Shown here piece by piece: positions 10,931 to 21,589 of a DNA stretch of 64,000 nucleotides. Position numbers and translations under genes: made by a program. How positions within the stretch are numbered: the first letter of the stretch is position 1; every line of letters begins with the position of its first letter. The notes beneath the pieces are model-generated. The model saw nothing but the letters and a program-made list of their open reading frames with translations, did not search any database and was not told where the DNA came from. Source of the DNA: Notospermus geniculatus (taxonomy: Eukaryota > Nemertea > Pilidiophora > Heteronemertea > Lineidae); NCBI GenBank assembly GCA_002633025.1, contig NMRB01000499.1, positions 261,749-325,748 of the forward strand, in the 5' to 3' direction.

Positions 10931-11297
10931 CCTAATGGGTAACCTCAGACTGCTGCTCTGCCTAACCGGTAACCTCAGACTGGTGCTCGGCCTAACCGGT
11001 AACCTCAGACTGGTGCTCCCCCTAATGGGTAACCTCAGACTGGTGCTCACACTAATGGGTAACCTCAGACTGGTGCTCGCACTAATGGGTAACCTCAGAC
11101 TGGTGCTCGCACTAATGGGTAACCTCAGACTGGTGCTCGCACTAATGGGTAACCTCATACTGGTGCTCCCCCTAATGGGTAACCTCATACTGGTGCTCAC
11201 GCTAATGGGTAACCTCAGGCTGGTGCTCGCACTAATGGGTAACCTCAGGCTGGTGCTCGCCCTAATGGGTAACCTCAGACTGGTGCTCGGCCTACTC
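10931..11297. repeat. 30-bp minisatellite, about 12 copies
   Basis: The unit ctaatgggtaacctcagact plus ggtgctcgca is repeated about twelve times with few substitutions. Because 30 is a multiple of three, it reads as an open repetitive peptide (MGNLRLVLAL-type) on the plus strand and another on the minus strand. These are by-products of the repeat, not evidence of a gene. Confidence 0.9.
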
Positions 11298-11372
11298 GGT
11301 CGTGACCAGTGCACTCCTGGAAAGAAACCTAATGTTACTTGTCAGTACGCGTGCGATTTCGTAAAAGCAAAT

Positions 11373-13358
11373 TCAATGTTTCTTGTAAATATGAACGAAT
11401 GTGTAACCATCCGTGCCGTTTACGGAGAAAGGAATCATATGAAATAATGTCCCTTTCGCATTTGTTGAATAGAGTCCTCTAAGTTCTGAAGTATAGTGGA
11501 ACTTAATATCAACCGGAAACCTGTGGATAAAACGTTGTTGTCTAATCATACCGTTTCTTGGGACAGGAAATATTTCTAATATATCGACTGAGTAAGACGA
11601 ATAGAAAAGGAAGTATTTCTGAGAGGGTAAATAGAGAATGGATTTGGAAAGGATATCATCTTTTTTGAGACGAAGTAGCTGTTTACTTGGACGATACTTG
11701 GATTTCTCCTGATACATCATTACGAAGGCAAGGTTACACGCAATTGTCTTGATTTGTTTTGTAAATGTGAACGATAGAAAAGTAAAATCGTCCGTTTTTG
11801 ACATGGAACCAGTTATGAATGTGGAACGACGCCGATATAAAGAAACAACTGCCTGTGTTACGTTTGACAAATGAATCCTTACACCGTTCTCAAACGTCAG
11901 TTGATAATCAGCTATCAAGGCTATTTTTGTCATCTCCTCCTTTCTCGGACACAACAAGATAGCACGAGAGGTATAAAGCTTGATGACTGTCGGTAATCCA
12001 TCTTGAATTACGGGACATGATTGTTCATAAGGGGACGACAACGACAACTTTCCCATAGTTTCACCTTTAATGTAGTCATAAATGAGAAAGTACATGTGTT
12101 TAGTCTTCGCCTCCGCAGTGCCCATCCAGAGGTAGTGTGAGAATAACGGCATTGCCGCATACGTAACCAGATAAAATCTTGATTTATATGTCAAAGTATA
12201 AATACGATTCTTAGTGTATCTGTAAGCTACTATTATTTGGAATGGTACAGGGAATTCTATAAAAGTACACACCACGTCTCGATTATTACTATATGGAATA
12301 ACGTGTCCTCTCAAGTGTGGGAATTTAATTCGAGGCACAAACTTGGCCGATCCAGCATATCGATATCGTACGACTTTGTGAGCCTAAACAAAGATGAAAT
12401 CAGATGGCTTTGACGTTCACGAGACTCTCATCAGAACGTCGACGTATTGCACGTGTGTTTGTCCTTCCTTGTCTTCGAATTGAACCATTCTGTACATGGT
12501 CCCATCGTGACCTACTTTAAAGCCAAACCTTTCTCTTGATGGTACCTTGTAGTTTGCTGTCATCATGTAGGTGCAAAAACTAAGCCTTCTTCGCCCCTTA
12601 TAAACGCCATTCCGAGGTCTGCATAACCCAGTTACTCCGCTTATAATAAAGTTAGTATAAAACACAAGTATAATAATGTTGTTTTGATAATCTATGCCAG
12701 TTGTGAAGGTGACAGAGCCTGGTACAACTTGGACTGGTATTTGTGTTCTCCGGTAGAGGGAACCTCTGTTGTAGAGATATATAAACAAGCCTTTTCTTGT
12801 AGGAATGTACTGTAGGTAGTCACCATTGTAGCCAAAGTCCCCTCTTTGAGGTTTATCCTCCAGGGGGACCTGAAGGCAGTCACTTAGAGTTATATTTTTA
12901 GCTTCCTCCTGAATTTTTGCTTGGCAGATCAGTGTTCGTAGTCTGCATCCAATGAGGCAGTAGCTCTCATGGCAATGTACATAGAGATCCTTGTGACGGA
13001 CGCAGGGCCCAGGAAGAACGGCCTTGTCCATAAACTTCCCTTTACGCACATCGTACATAGTAAAACGCTGGTTTTCTTTCACATTTTGGATAGCTATCAT
13101 GTATTGATGCAGGTAAAGTCCTTCTTCAAACGAAAGACCATCGGAGAAGAATTTGTTGTCATACAAAATGTGATACTCGGTCTTTCCTGGAGCTCGCCTG
13201 TAAATTACGATTCTGAAGTACGGAGAATCTACTGGTAAAATTCTGCAAGCAACATAGGCTTGGTTTTTATCAAGATCACATAGCCCCTTAATGGAGCGAA
13301 TCGGAGGCGAGAAATGGGCGCTGACAACTTTGATGTAGTGTGGACGGCGACCTAAAAT
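11373..13358 (-). CDS. Unrecognised two-module protein, copy C
   Basis: Paralogue of the gene at 5957-7966. The first-module exon runs from about 13358 (phase-0 acceptor GGCCAG before ATT) to about 12426, with YHILYDNKFFSDGL and VRHKDLYVHCHESYC. The second-module exon runs from the acceptor at 12384 to a stop near 11373. The first module stays open upstream without a Met, so again it needs an upstream exon. The C terminus differs from copies A and B: it ends HIYKKH, about four residues shorter, because the unit diverges there after the minisatellite. The short interval between the exons (gtctcgtgaacgtcaaagcc etc.) is conserved in all three copies. Function unknown; see copy B. Confidence 0.6.
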
Positions 13359-13753
13359 CTGGCCGAAATACTGATGTTATGAAGGTATTTACTGCCGGAA
13401 AACACTAGCCACCAGATCATTGATCGGGTGTGGTATTATGACACACAACGGACAAACACCTGATGTAAATGTACATGTATCTATATAGCTACTGTCAGCC
13501 CCCCAACAGACACAGACGTGATGTCGATGTACATGTACATACTGAACTATCCATAAGAACTGTTCTACATATCTTTTCGTTGACGTATTTGTTTATAGCT
13601 TTCATTTATTACACTTACACTGATGTGCATATGAAGTCAGAGCCCACACGACGTTCTGCACTTTGTGTGGCTCACTACTTCGGGCTTTGACACTACCTGG
13701 ATACGAGGATACCAATACGAGGATATCGCTCCAGATCCAGTCACGTGACTTAC

Positions 13754-14030
13754 CTTTCTCTGGAAGAGGTGACAGTAACGACGTGTTATCACTTCTTCCA
13801 TTTCCATCATAGTTCCGAGTCTATGACTCCTCTGACACGTGACTCCTTTCTCTCGGGGAGCGAGGTTGATTGTTGTACAGTTTCTGATGATAATACACGT
13901 GAGAGCGCAGTGAATGTAAGACTTGACTGAGACAGTCAAAATATCTGGTTCAATAATGAACTTATCCTTCACCAGAGCACCGAAATAGGATGATTGTTCG
14001 TGAATCATCGTGGTTGCTTTGGTTTCATAC
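13754..14030 (-). CDS. PAN/Apple-like domain exon (unit C)
   Basis: A 277-nt exon with the same acceptor (TGTAACAG) and donor (GTAAGT) positions as its twin at 8552-8828, and a nearly identical product (SVKSYIHCALTC, IIIRNCTTINLA, CQRSHRLG). Most differences are single substitutions and the cysteines are kept. It lies 395 bases upstream of the first-module exon of copy C on the same strand and exits in phase 0, compatible with splicing to it. This supports a repeated gene structure of PAN-like exon, module 1, module 2. Confidence 0.6.
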
Positions 14031-14477
14031 CTGTTACATGTTACAAGATGATGATGGGGAAATGGGATATGTATCAAAGCCAAGAGGTGGCCGTCATCAC
14101 GAACGATCACAAAAGAAGGACTCAGTGACTCGGTCCAGTCGATGAGAGAATCGAGCATCATTCTTATGCACCGAGGAGACATCGAATCAGAGACGCCTTC
14201 CGGTGAAGAACGTTAGCAATACAAAACAAAAAATATCATCTACGATATCGAGGTTTATACACCGAAAGAAGTACGTCGAATTTCCAAACCTAGGACGAGG
14301 TTATAAACTACCTCACTGACGTGACCAACCTGTTATACGACTAATTGAGTTCGTCACATGGGTGGTCATGTGACCGAGGCTAAACCTTTACCATCTATAC
14401 ATTAGGGACTTAAAGATTTTGACGATTTGGCCTCAATTCCACCATTTTTTATATCCGTTTCAAGTTTGCACATCCTT

Positions 14478-14777
14478 TCATTCCCTGGTTCCTTCAGTTG
14501 GCACAGGGATTCGATAATGAACTGACCCTCTATTAAAGGAATATCGTTCGCTACTACGATCCATGCCATCCGCCTCAACAATGATCATTATGTGGTAATG
14601 GGAATGATGGGAGAGCAGTTGAGAGTACTCAGGTTGAAGAAGGTCCCATCTTAGATAGATGGTACCAAGACGGAGGTAGATGAAGTCGGCAAACTCCACA
14701 TCAGCAACAAGATAAACGTGACGACTTGATGAGGCCATCAGCTGATTATCACGTGTCCGCTGGCCTTCTTGGATCAT
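14478..14777 (-). CDS. Repeated open frame of unknown function (unit C, first copy)
   Basis: A 99-codon ATG-initiated frame related to 9489-9710, extended at the C terminus (SSERYSFNRG onward). The plus strand carries a stop inside the conserved region, so only this strand stays open. No domain recognised. Confidence 0.25.
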   Translation of the reverse strand: MIQEGQRTRDNQLMASSSRHVYLVADVEFADFIYLRLGTIYLRWDLLQPEYSQLLSHHSHYHIMIIVEADGMDRSSERYSFNRGSVHYRIPVPTEGTRE

Positions 14778-15529
14778 TTTCCAATGATGATGGCTGAATC
14801 TGTGACAGGTTACCGCCAGATATCAAATCATTCTGAAGGGAAGGCAATGACATTTCAAGTTTTAAGCCTTTTTTAAAGAAGCAGAAGTTAAACAAATGGA
14901 CAACACAACATAGAGTTGTCAACGAACAAAGAGCTTCAATGTTTCATTTGTTGCCATTGACTTACATGCCCAGAGGCGACCGATACGACTTTTTCATATT
15001 GCGCAGAAGAAGGTGTGAAAATAGAGATTATCAACGTCGCGCCCTGCGCACAAATATACTGCTGCCAAATGAAAAGAAACCACTGAAGTGCGATGCCTGA
15101 TGGACGAGAAAAGTCTTCCCAACATTTTCATATTTTGGCCTAACCACGCCTACGCTTTTCGAAATACGCGGGCTATTAAAGTAATCTCCTTATTGTCATT
15201 AAAATAGGCCTATGCGCACGGACGCACCGGGTGTACAAAAGTATTGTGCTGGACAATATTTTTGAAAGAGTGTGTGTTTTGGCAACGAACCATGATCAGC
15301 TTGTCCTTGACGCCTAATTTTATTAACAATACATGGTTATTCATAAATAAGACGGTTCAACCTTCGACCGCCGCACTAAAACGGCGCTGTATGTTTCCAC
15401 TACCGCCCCCTTAAAGATTTTGACGATTTGGCCTCAATTCCTCCATTTTTATATCCGTTTCAAGTTTGCACATCCTTTCATTCCCTGGTTCCTTCAGTTG
15501 GCACAGGGAATCGATAATGAACTGACCCT

Positions 15530-15790
15530 CTATTTTCTGTTACCGCCAAAGGAATATCGTTCGCTACTCCGATCCATGCCATCCGGCTCAACAATAATCA
15601 TTATGTGGTAATGTGAATGATGAGAGAGCAGTTGACAGTACTCAGGTTGAAGAAGGTCCCATCTTAGATAGATGGTACCAAGACGGAGGTAGATGAAGTC
15701 GGCAAACTCCACATCAGCAACAAGATAAACGTGACGACTTGATGAGGCCATCAACTGATTATCACGTGTCCGCTGGCCTCCTTGGATCAT
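15530..15790 (-). CDS. Repeated open frame of unknown function (unit C, second copy)
   Basis: An 86-codon frame, more than 90% similar to 14478-14777 over the shared part. It ends differently (SFGGNRK) because of a small indel. It is part of the local duplication 15420-16050. No domain recognised. Confidence 0.25.
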   Translation of the reverse strand: MIQGGQRTRDNQLMASSSRHVYLVADVEFADFIYLRLGTIYLRWDLLQPEYCQLLSHHSHYHIMIIVEPDGMDRSSERYSFGGNRK

Positions 15791-16457
15791 TTTCCAATGA
15801 TGGCTGAATCTGTGACAGGTTACCGCCAGATATCAGATCATTCTGAAGGGAAGGCAATGACATTTCAAGTTTTAAGCCTTTTTTAAAGAAGCAGAAGTTA
15901 AACAAATGGACAACACTACATAGAGTTGTCAACGAACAAAGAGCTTGAATGTTTCATTTGTTGCCATTGACTTACATGCCCAGAGGCGACCGATACGACT
16001 TTTTCATATTGCGCAGAAGAAGGTGTGAAAATAGAGATTATTAAGGCCTTGCTGAAAGTTCACCTCGTTTTTAAAGGGACATCCTTCTTTTGTGCATGAA
16101 CAGATTAACGTGTCCAACTTTTGGTTCCGCCCTGTGGTCACGTGAGCTTTCACACCTCGCAAAAACCACGATAAATAGACCATCTGGGTTCTGTTGACAG
16201 GGAGACTTCATATTAGTCGAAGCGCTTTTTATCACGTGACCTCCTTATAAACTACTTTGAACACTGCATAACAGTATATTTTGGCAGCAAGTTGAATCTA
16301 AATAATTGTCAGCAATGATGTTTCTCCTGAGCGTCACGTTTTAGAACTGGCGCCCCCTATGATTCAGAGGGGTTGGCTTCCTTAGGTGATATCACTACCG
16401 CGGTCAGATATATGTTAATGTTATAAAAATTCAATTTACTAGAGAATAATATCTTAT

Positions 16458-17404
16458 ATTAGGCCGTGAGACATGCCCATTTATTTTTCACTTTCGTAGC
16501 GTAGTTCTGGTAACTAAACATTTCCTCCTATTTTATATGAAGATGGACATGCTGAACACATTCAGCTTGTTACCACAAGACAAAACCTGCACATTTCCAA
16601 GATGGCGGCCCTTTTTAGAGGGCCAAAGGGGTTAACAATATGGGTCAAAAATTTGATGCCTTCAAATCATATCAACATGGGTATCAAATTAAAGGTCTCA
16701 ATGAGTACAACAACATGGTATGGGTTTCACGCCCCAAAATGTACACTGCAACCCTTGAGGGGGTCAAAAAGGGGCCACAAATCCGACTTTTGACCCCTTC
16801 CCACAAGTTCCACAGGGGCTGCAGGTGGATGAAAATATTTTTTTTCAACATTGCTCTCATAGAGCTCCAAAATGACACCCATGATGACACCCTTAGGGTA
16901 ACGGTTTTCAAGATCCTGAATTTGGACCCTTTTTTGAGAATCTCGAAAACTGTCACCCAAAGCGTGTCATCATGGGTATCATTTTGAAGGTCTATGAGAG
17001 CAATGTTGAAAAAAAATATTTTCATCCACCTGCAGCTCCCGTGGAACCAGTGGGAAGGGGTCAAAAGTCGGATTTGAGGCCCTTTTTGACCCCCTCAATG
17101 GTTGCAGTGTACATTTGGGAGAATGAAACCCATGCCATGTTGTTGTACTCACTGAGACCTTTAATTTGATACCCATGTTGATATGATTTGAAGATATCAA
17201 ATTTTTGACCCATACTGTTAATCCTTTGGCCCCCTAAAAGGGCGGCCATCTTGGAAATGTGCAGGTTTTGTCGTGTGGTAACAAGCTGAATGTGTTCAGC
17301 ATGCCCATCTTCATATAAAACAGGAGGAAATATTTAGTTACCAGAACTACGCTGCAAAAATCCAGAAATAGCCATATTTTCCAGTCATGTCTCACGGCCT
17401 ATAT
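16458..17404. mobile_element. Large foldback element with about 450-bp inverted arms
   Basis: The arm beginning TAGGCCGTGAGACATG is mirrored at the far end (CATGTCTCACGGCCTA). The match continues through GTTCTGGTAACTAAA, the gctgaacacattcagcttgt region, CCAAGATGGCGGCC and gggtcaaaaatttga. The two arms nearly fill the element, leaving only a short centre near 16920. The open frames inside are symmetric by-products of the palindrome. This is a foldback or long-TIR DNA transposon without a transposase gene. Confidence 0.85.
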
Positions 17405-17409
17405 TTCTG

Positions 17410-17775
17410 TCACCAACGGGGAACCGCTCACCGACAGGTCGGCGCTGCGAGCGATTGTACCGAAACGACGTCATTGACGTCATTTTAGGTGTTGACGTTG
17501 CGTCATGAGAAAATGATCTGTACATTTTTCTACAGAAAAAATGACACAAAAGAAGTTACTTTTATCGCCATTGTATCTCTTCATTTGAAGAAAAAAAGGA
17601 ATGAGATTAAAAGAAAATTTCATCTGCTACAAGATGATGTAAGCTTTATTGTTGGGCGACCAACACAAATGGTTTATTTTCACGCCAGAATAAATAGAAA
17701 TAACGTTAGAAAAAAGAGACTTCGGTACAAACGCTCGCAGCGCCACGTCGTTACGTTAGTGTGCGGGTTCCTCAT
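17410..17775. repeat. Longer relative of MITE-1
   Basis: The ends resemble the MITE-1 termini: CGGCGCTGCGAGCGATTGTACC on the left pairs with GGTACAAACGCTCGCAGCGCC on the right, followed by GGGTTCCTCATT. The interior (about 260 bp, A-rich) differs from the standard MITE-1 core. The right half recurs at 25361-25420. Confidence 0.6.
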
Positions 17776-17931
17776 TGTTTTTGACCTTCTAGAAATGTCA
17801 CTTGGGCCGTCAGTATCTGTTTTCATCAAAGTCTACTTAGTCTAAGATATCGACATCATGGAACTAGAGCTGTCAGTCAGTAAGTTGACCAATAGGTGTC
17901 ACTACTATCTAATCCAATGCCTGGCGACCAA

Positions 17932-19243
17932 TAGGAGCTGTCAGCGAGTTGACCAATAGGTGTCACTACGGCCCAATTCAATGCAAAAAAGCGGGGTCGA
18001 GGATTTTTTCCATATACCATCGTCATTAGTTCCTCGATTTGCCACCGGGAGCGCTTCATACCACTACTAAATATGGTACATATAGGTTAATGTATGCGAC
18101 GCGGGAAATTCCCTGAATAACAGCTTCGCAAGTGGTGACCCACTCCCAACAGCGGGAATCCCATGGAGGAATGCGCTGCTGGTTGGGAGGTTTGTTGCTT
18201 TGTGATGATGAGCTTTGCAAAACTGAGGCTTTAGGATTGAATTATTGACTAATCATGGATGGAGAGATGATATCATGACTTTTGTATGCGGATATCAATA
18301 GGCCTACGACTTCACCTTCAGTACACCTGTACTCTAATCATGAGTGCCCCTACCATGCCTGACGTGCCACGGAGTTCTTCTGTCGGAATGTTTTTTAATT
18401 GTTGTTCGCTGCATCTCCCGCCATGGCTGACGACTCGTACGTGGGGTTGGATGTACATGTATTTCAATCCTGCTAATACATGTAATACTAGTATTCCACA
18501 GTAACATGACGGATGAGTTTTTTTAAATGAAGTATTATTTTTGATGAATAAACACAAGGCCAGATAGGCCTAGGGTGCTCTAGCGTAGGGTTGATGATTT
18601 TTGATTTTCGTCCTTGTAGGCCTACCCAGCAGCAGCAGCAGTCTGAACCCTGTAAAAAGCCTAAGTGAATAATGTATCATGAATATATTGTTTACATTCG
18701 TTGTTTTGTACACATGGATGTTTATTAGGTAGGCCTATGCTATTTTTCGTTTTTTGGACATGTCAACCCACCCGATTTGAATAAATTCAGCATTAATAAA
18801 AAGGATGACGGGCATGACACACTGCAAATCAACCTGACCAAGAAAGACTGAACATAAACAGAAATATATATACCGGTACATACAATCCGTTTCGTGGCCC
18901 GTGAAAAAAATCTGGGATACATTCACATTCCTTTGAACTGCCATTGTGTCTGCGGTAAGACTGTTTATTAACTATTAGTGCCTGAAGGAAACTGTGAAGA
19001 ACCCGGGGATTCCCGGTTTCATGGGAATTCCAAGATTTCGCATATATTAACCATATTTGGTAGAGTTGTACAGCGCTCCTAGCGGCAAATGAGGAACTAA
19101 TGACGATGGTGTATGGAAAAAATCCTCGACCAAAAAGCGGACCCAGTCATTATTGATCGAGCAGCAATCACGTAGATTTTCCTGTAAACCGGTCCGCTAG
19201 AACTTTGCTGCCATCTGTTGGCAATATGCGCGGCTTACTGCTC
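17932..19243. mobile_element. Short TA/AT-flanked MITE, split by a later insertion
   Basis: The left part (AGGAGCTGTCAGCGAG, from about 17932) and the right part (to about 19243) together form the same element that is intact at 25583-25749. The larger element at 17995-19131 has landed inside it. Confidence 0.8.
17995..19131. mobile_element. 1137-bp non-autonomous element with 9-bp target duplication
   Basis: The ends GGTCGAGGATTTTTTCCATA and TATGGAAAAAATCCTCGACC are perfect inverted repeats, with imperfect pairing continuing further in (catcgtcattagttcctcg). It is flanked by AAAAAGCGG at 17986-17994 and 19132-19140. The empty site is present at 25635-25643. Long terminal repeats and a 9-bp duplication fit a Mutator-like (MULE) element; I see no transposase frame. 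Confidence 0.85.
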
Positions 19244-19349
19244 CTATTCCCGGTTGACTGAGCACAAGTCGTGAGAATCTTATATTCTATCCGCTGGAAC
19301 TTTGTTGCCGTCTTTTGGCGATACGCGCGGCTGATTGCTCCTGTTCTTT

Positions 19350-20321
19350 CTAATACGGATTCCACCGCTTGTAGGTCTTCTGCGTAGCCTTCCCTTTGCG
19401 TCTGTTGTAGTCATCGTGCGCCCATTTCTTGATCTGACAGAGCTTACACAGGCCCTGCCTGAAGTCGACCATCGGTAGGACGCGCTTGCAGGTGGTACAC
19501 TCCTTGCAAGATGAGACATCCGGCGGATCCGTCAGGATGTACATAGGAAGCAACGAAAAATTCTCATATGGATTATTCACCCGTTTCTGCTGGTCTCGAA
19601 AGATGGCCAGGTATCGCTCGGAGCCCTCCTGCGCCGTCTTGAACTCTGTCTCACTTATTCCTTCCTTGAACTTTTCATACAACGTGAAGAGAGTTTGGAC
19701 GTCGATTGATGCGTATTTGATCATGTCCTGGGTCAGTGGACGCTTGCCCCATAAATCTTTATTCACACTCGAGTTGGTCAAACTGCACTTGTTCTTGGCT
19801 GCCAGAAATGACACGTCTTTCAGATACCACTCAATGCAGCTGACAAGGCTCCGGAGCCGAGGCCATTCGAACAGAGCTCTCTGATCAGCTGATCGATCGG
19901 CATAAGACGCACAGCGTGACTCGAGTTGTTTCTGCGAGAAAGACTTCTCATCCGGGTGCTTACGTTCGTACAGAATCTGCAGGAGCTGAACATCAACAAC
20001 ATTTGTGAGTTTGACCTTGAAGAGATGCAAGAGGGCATCAGCATCTCCTTTGCCGTCGAACATCAACTTGACAATGGTGTTGCTTTCAAGGATTTCACGG
20101 AGACCCTTGTCGAAGACATCGTCACCGAGTTCCATGACGTCGAACAGGTACGTTTTGGACTTGATGCCAATCGACATAAGAGTGAGGGTACCATCCCTGG
20201 ACAGGGCCACCCCTTCACAATCAACTGATATCAGCGACTCACCCTTAATGGCGGCGACAGCATCCTCTACCAAGTTAATCTTGTCAATCAACTCGATATG
20301 AACTTCTTGGTTGCTCGCCAT
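19350..20321 (-). CDS. EXD1-like DEDDy 3'-5' exonuclease, copy 1
   Basis: Single-exon frame of 323 residues from ATG at 20321 (MASNQEV). A longer open frame upstream begins only with TTG, so I chose this ATG. All four acidic residues of a DEDDy exonuclease are present: SVDCEG gives D34 and E36 (motif I), FDGKGDADAL gives D93 (motif II), and KYASIDVQTL gives Y203 and D207 (motif III). The C-terminal part has a four-cysteine knuckle, C275-x2-C278 and C292-x2-C295, within CTTCKRVLPMVDF and CKLCQIKKW, likely zinc-binding. The nearest animal family is EXD1/egalitarian-like, linked in other animals to small-RNA pathways; the role here is inference. Catalysis appears possible because no key residue is missing. 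The upstream region holds the CRE-like repeats at 20374-20502. The near-twin is at 25872-26822. Confidence 0.85.
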   Translation of the reverse strand: MASNQEVHIELIDKINLVEDAVAAIKGESLISVDCEGVALSRDGTLTLMSIGIKSKTYLFDVMELGDDVFDKGLREILESNTIVKLMFDGKGDADALLHLFKVKLTNVVDVQLLQILYERKHPDEKSFSQKQLESRCASYADRSADQRALFEWPRLRSLVSCIEWYLKDVSFLAAKNKCSLTNSSVNKDLWGKRPLTQDMIKYASIDVQTLFTLYEKFKEGISETEFKTAQEGSERYLAIFRDQQKRVNNPYENFSLLPMYILTDPPDVSSCKECTTCKRVLPMVDFRQGLCKLCQIKKWAHDDYNRRKGKATQKTYKRWNPY

Positions 20322-20373
20322 TCTGGAGTATGACAAGAAAATACACTGAGTAATGAGATGATAGTCCTCTGTA

Positions 20374-20502
20374 TGACGTCATGTATAGGTAATGAGACCA
20401 TTGGTCAGCTGTATGACGTCATGTACAGTGATGAGATGATTGGTCAAAGCAGTGTGACGTCACGTACAGTAATGAGACGATTGTCAGAGCCGTTTGACGT
20501 AG
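20374..20502 (-). promoter_or_regulatory. Four CRE-like sites at about 40-bp spacing upstream of the EXD1-like gene
   Basis: TGACGTCA occurs at 20374, 20414 and 20455, with a degenerate TGACGTAG at 20495. Each is embedded in a similar about 40-bp unit (gatgattggtca ... tgacgtcatgtacagtaatg). The first lies about 50 bases upstream of the ATG. TGACGTCA is the consensus site for CREB/ATF bZIP factors. A promoter function is inference from position and repetition. Confidence 0.5.
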
Positions 20503-20519
20503 CAACCCACAACACGACT

Positions 20520-20722
20520 GAGGAACCTGCAGAACTACCGCCGCTTGGAGGCGCTGTGAGCGGTTAGACCTTTTTCCGACGTCTCGGTCCGTGTTGCACG
20601 GCGTCAAGGACGTCGTGACGTGACTTGCTCTTTTTTACGTCTTCGGAACAACCGCTTGCAGCGCCGCCCTGTCGGGATAAAAAGGTGTTCGGTTTCCTCA
20701 TTGGCAGACCGTGTATAGAGAC
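20520..20722. repeat. MITE-1 family copy
   Basis: The left end GAGGAACCTGCAGAACTACC ... GGCGCTGTGAGCGGTT and the right end AACCGCTTGCAGCGCCGCCC ... GGTTTCCTCATT are complementary. It is present at the same place in copy 2 (27020-27207), so it inserted before the blocks separated. Confidence 0.85.
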
Positions 20723-21454
20723 CATCGTGGGCAGCGCCCATGATTCCCTTTGAAATCTAATATATTGGCCTGGAGAGGATAACGTGCACCGAAGTGGCTC
20801 AAAAGTTACGAACCTACATCTTTTTCCAAATCATCGTGTTTTACTGACCTGTATACAGATGAATGACTGTGGGTGGGGAGAAGTTCCAAAGTTTTCTGCC
20901 AACGATGCAATGTTTATCCCAGGAAAGACCCTAAGAATACCCCCGGGGACGACAGGTCTGAGCATTTATAGACTTTTGATATGACAATAGATTGAACTGG
21001 CTGACAAATTGCATGAGGATTCGCTGAAAGTAGATACCAGATTCATCGAAACAGTCCATGGGACGGACTGAGTCATTTGGAACCACTGCCAAAAAACCAA
21101 CCAAGCATTACCTAATAAAAGCTATCAACAAGTACTTATATTCACTCATTTTCTGAATAATGACTGCGTGTAGAATGTTGAAACTCCCCACAAAAGCAAT
21201 CCGGTTTCGCCGAACCGTCCTCTAACTTCTCATGCTCCCCACCCATCTTCCCCGCTTTAAAGCTGAACTGCATGAACAAAAGCCCCCATGCGACGAGCAA
21301 GAGAATTGCAAACGCCCTGCAAACACCTCAAATGAAGGCTCAGAACATGATAGACCCCACGAGGCCAGGAGGGCGCCACTTTATTTGCCTTCAGGCAACA
21401 GAGCTGTCAACATCTCCGGATACCTCTCTAACACTACTCAAAGAAAAAAATTAT

Positions 21455-21529
21455 AGCCATTTAGACGGGATTCGAACCGTCAACCTTTGGATTTGTGATC
21501 CACCACGCTATCCACTTGGCCAACGAGCC
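21455..21529 (-). ncRNA. tRNA-derived repeat (SINE head or tRNA pseudogene)
   Basis: Read on the minus strand, it has an intact box A (TGGCCAAGTGG) and box B (GGTTCGAATCC) at tRNA spacing, followed by a T-run (21443-21450) that could end polymerase III transcription. The sequence is closest to an arginine-type tRNA body, but the acceptor stem does not pair, the T stem has mismatches and position 33 is C, so it is not a working tRNA. It lies in a stretch (about 21256-21530) absent from copy 2 of the block. Confidence 0.55.
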
Positions 21530-21589
21530 TTGTCCCATGTGTTCAGACATGCACATGACTGTACAGTGTACATGGTACTCCTTCCAAAC

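Larger units (their letters stand above)
10150..16060. repeat. Tandem segmental duplication, unit C with internal partial repeat
   Basis: Unit C repeats the organisation of unit B. Its distal part (14420-15040) is duplicated again at 15420-16050, giving three copies of the repeated open frame. A degenerate unit start recurs near 16270 (ATATTTTGGCAGCAAGTTGA), suggesting a further, decayed unit. Confidence 0.7.

Noticed and set aside
10830-11447. 205-codon plus-strand frame with MGNLRLVLAL repeats
   Set aside because: It is the translation of a 30-bp minisatellite; both strands are open for the same reason and no flanking exon signal is present.
16640-17249. Several open frames in the foldback element
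   Set aside because: They mirror each other on opposite strands because the element is a palindrome; no transposase motifs.
21455-21529. Functional tRNA gene
   Set aside because: Acceptor stem and T stem do not pair and the anticodon loop lacks U33.
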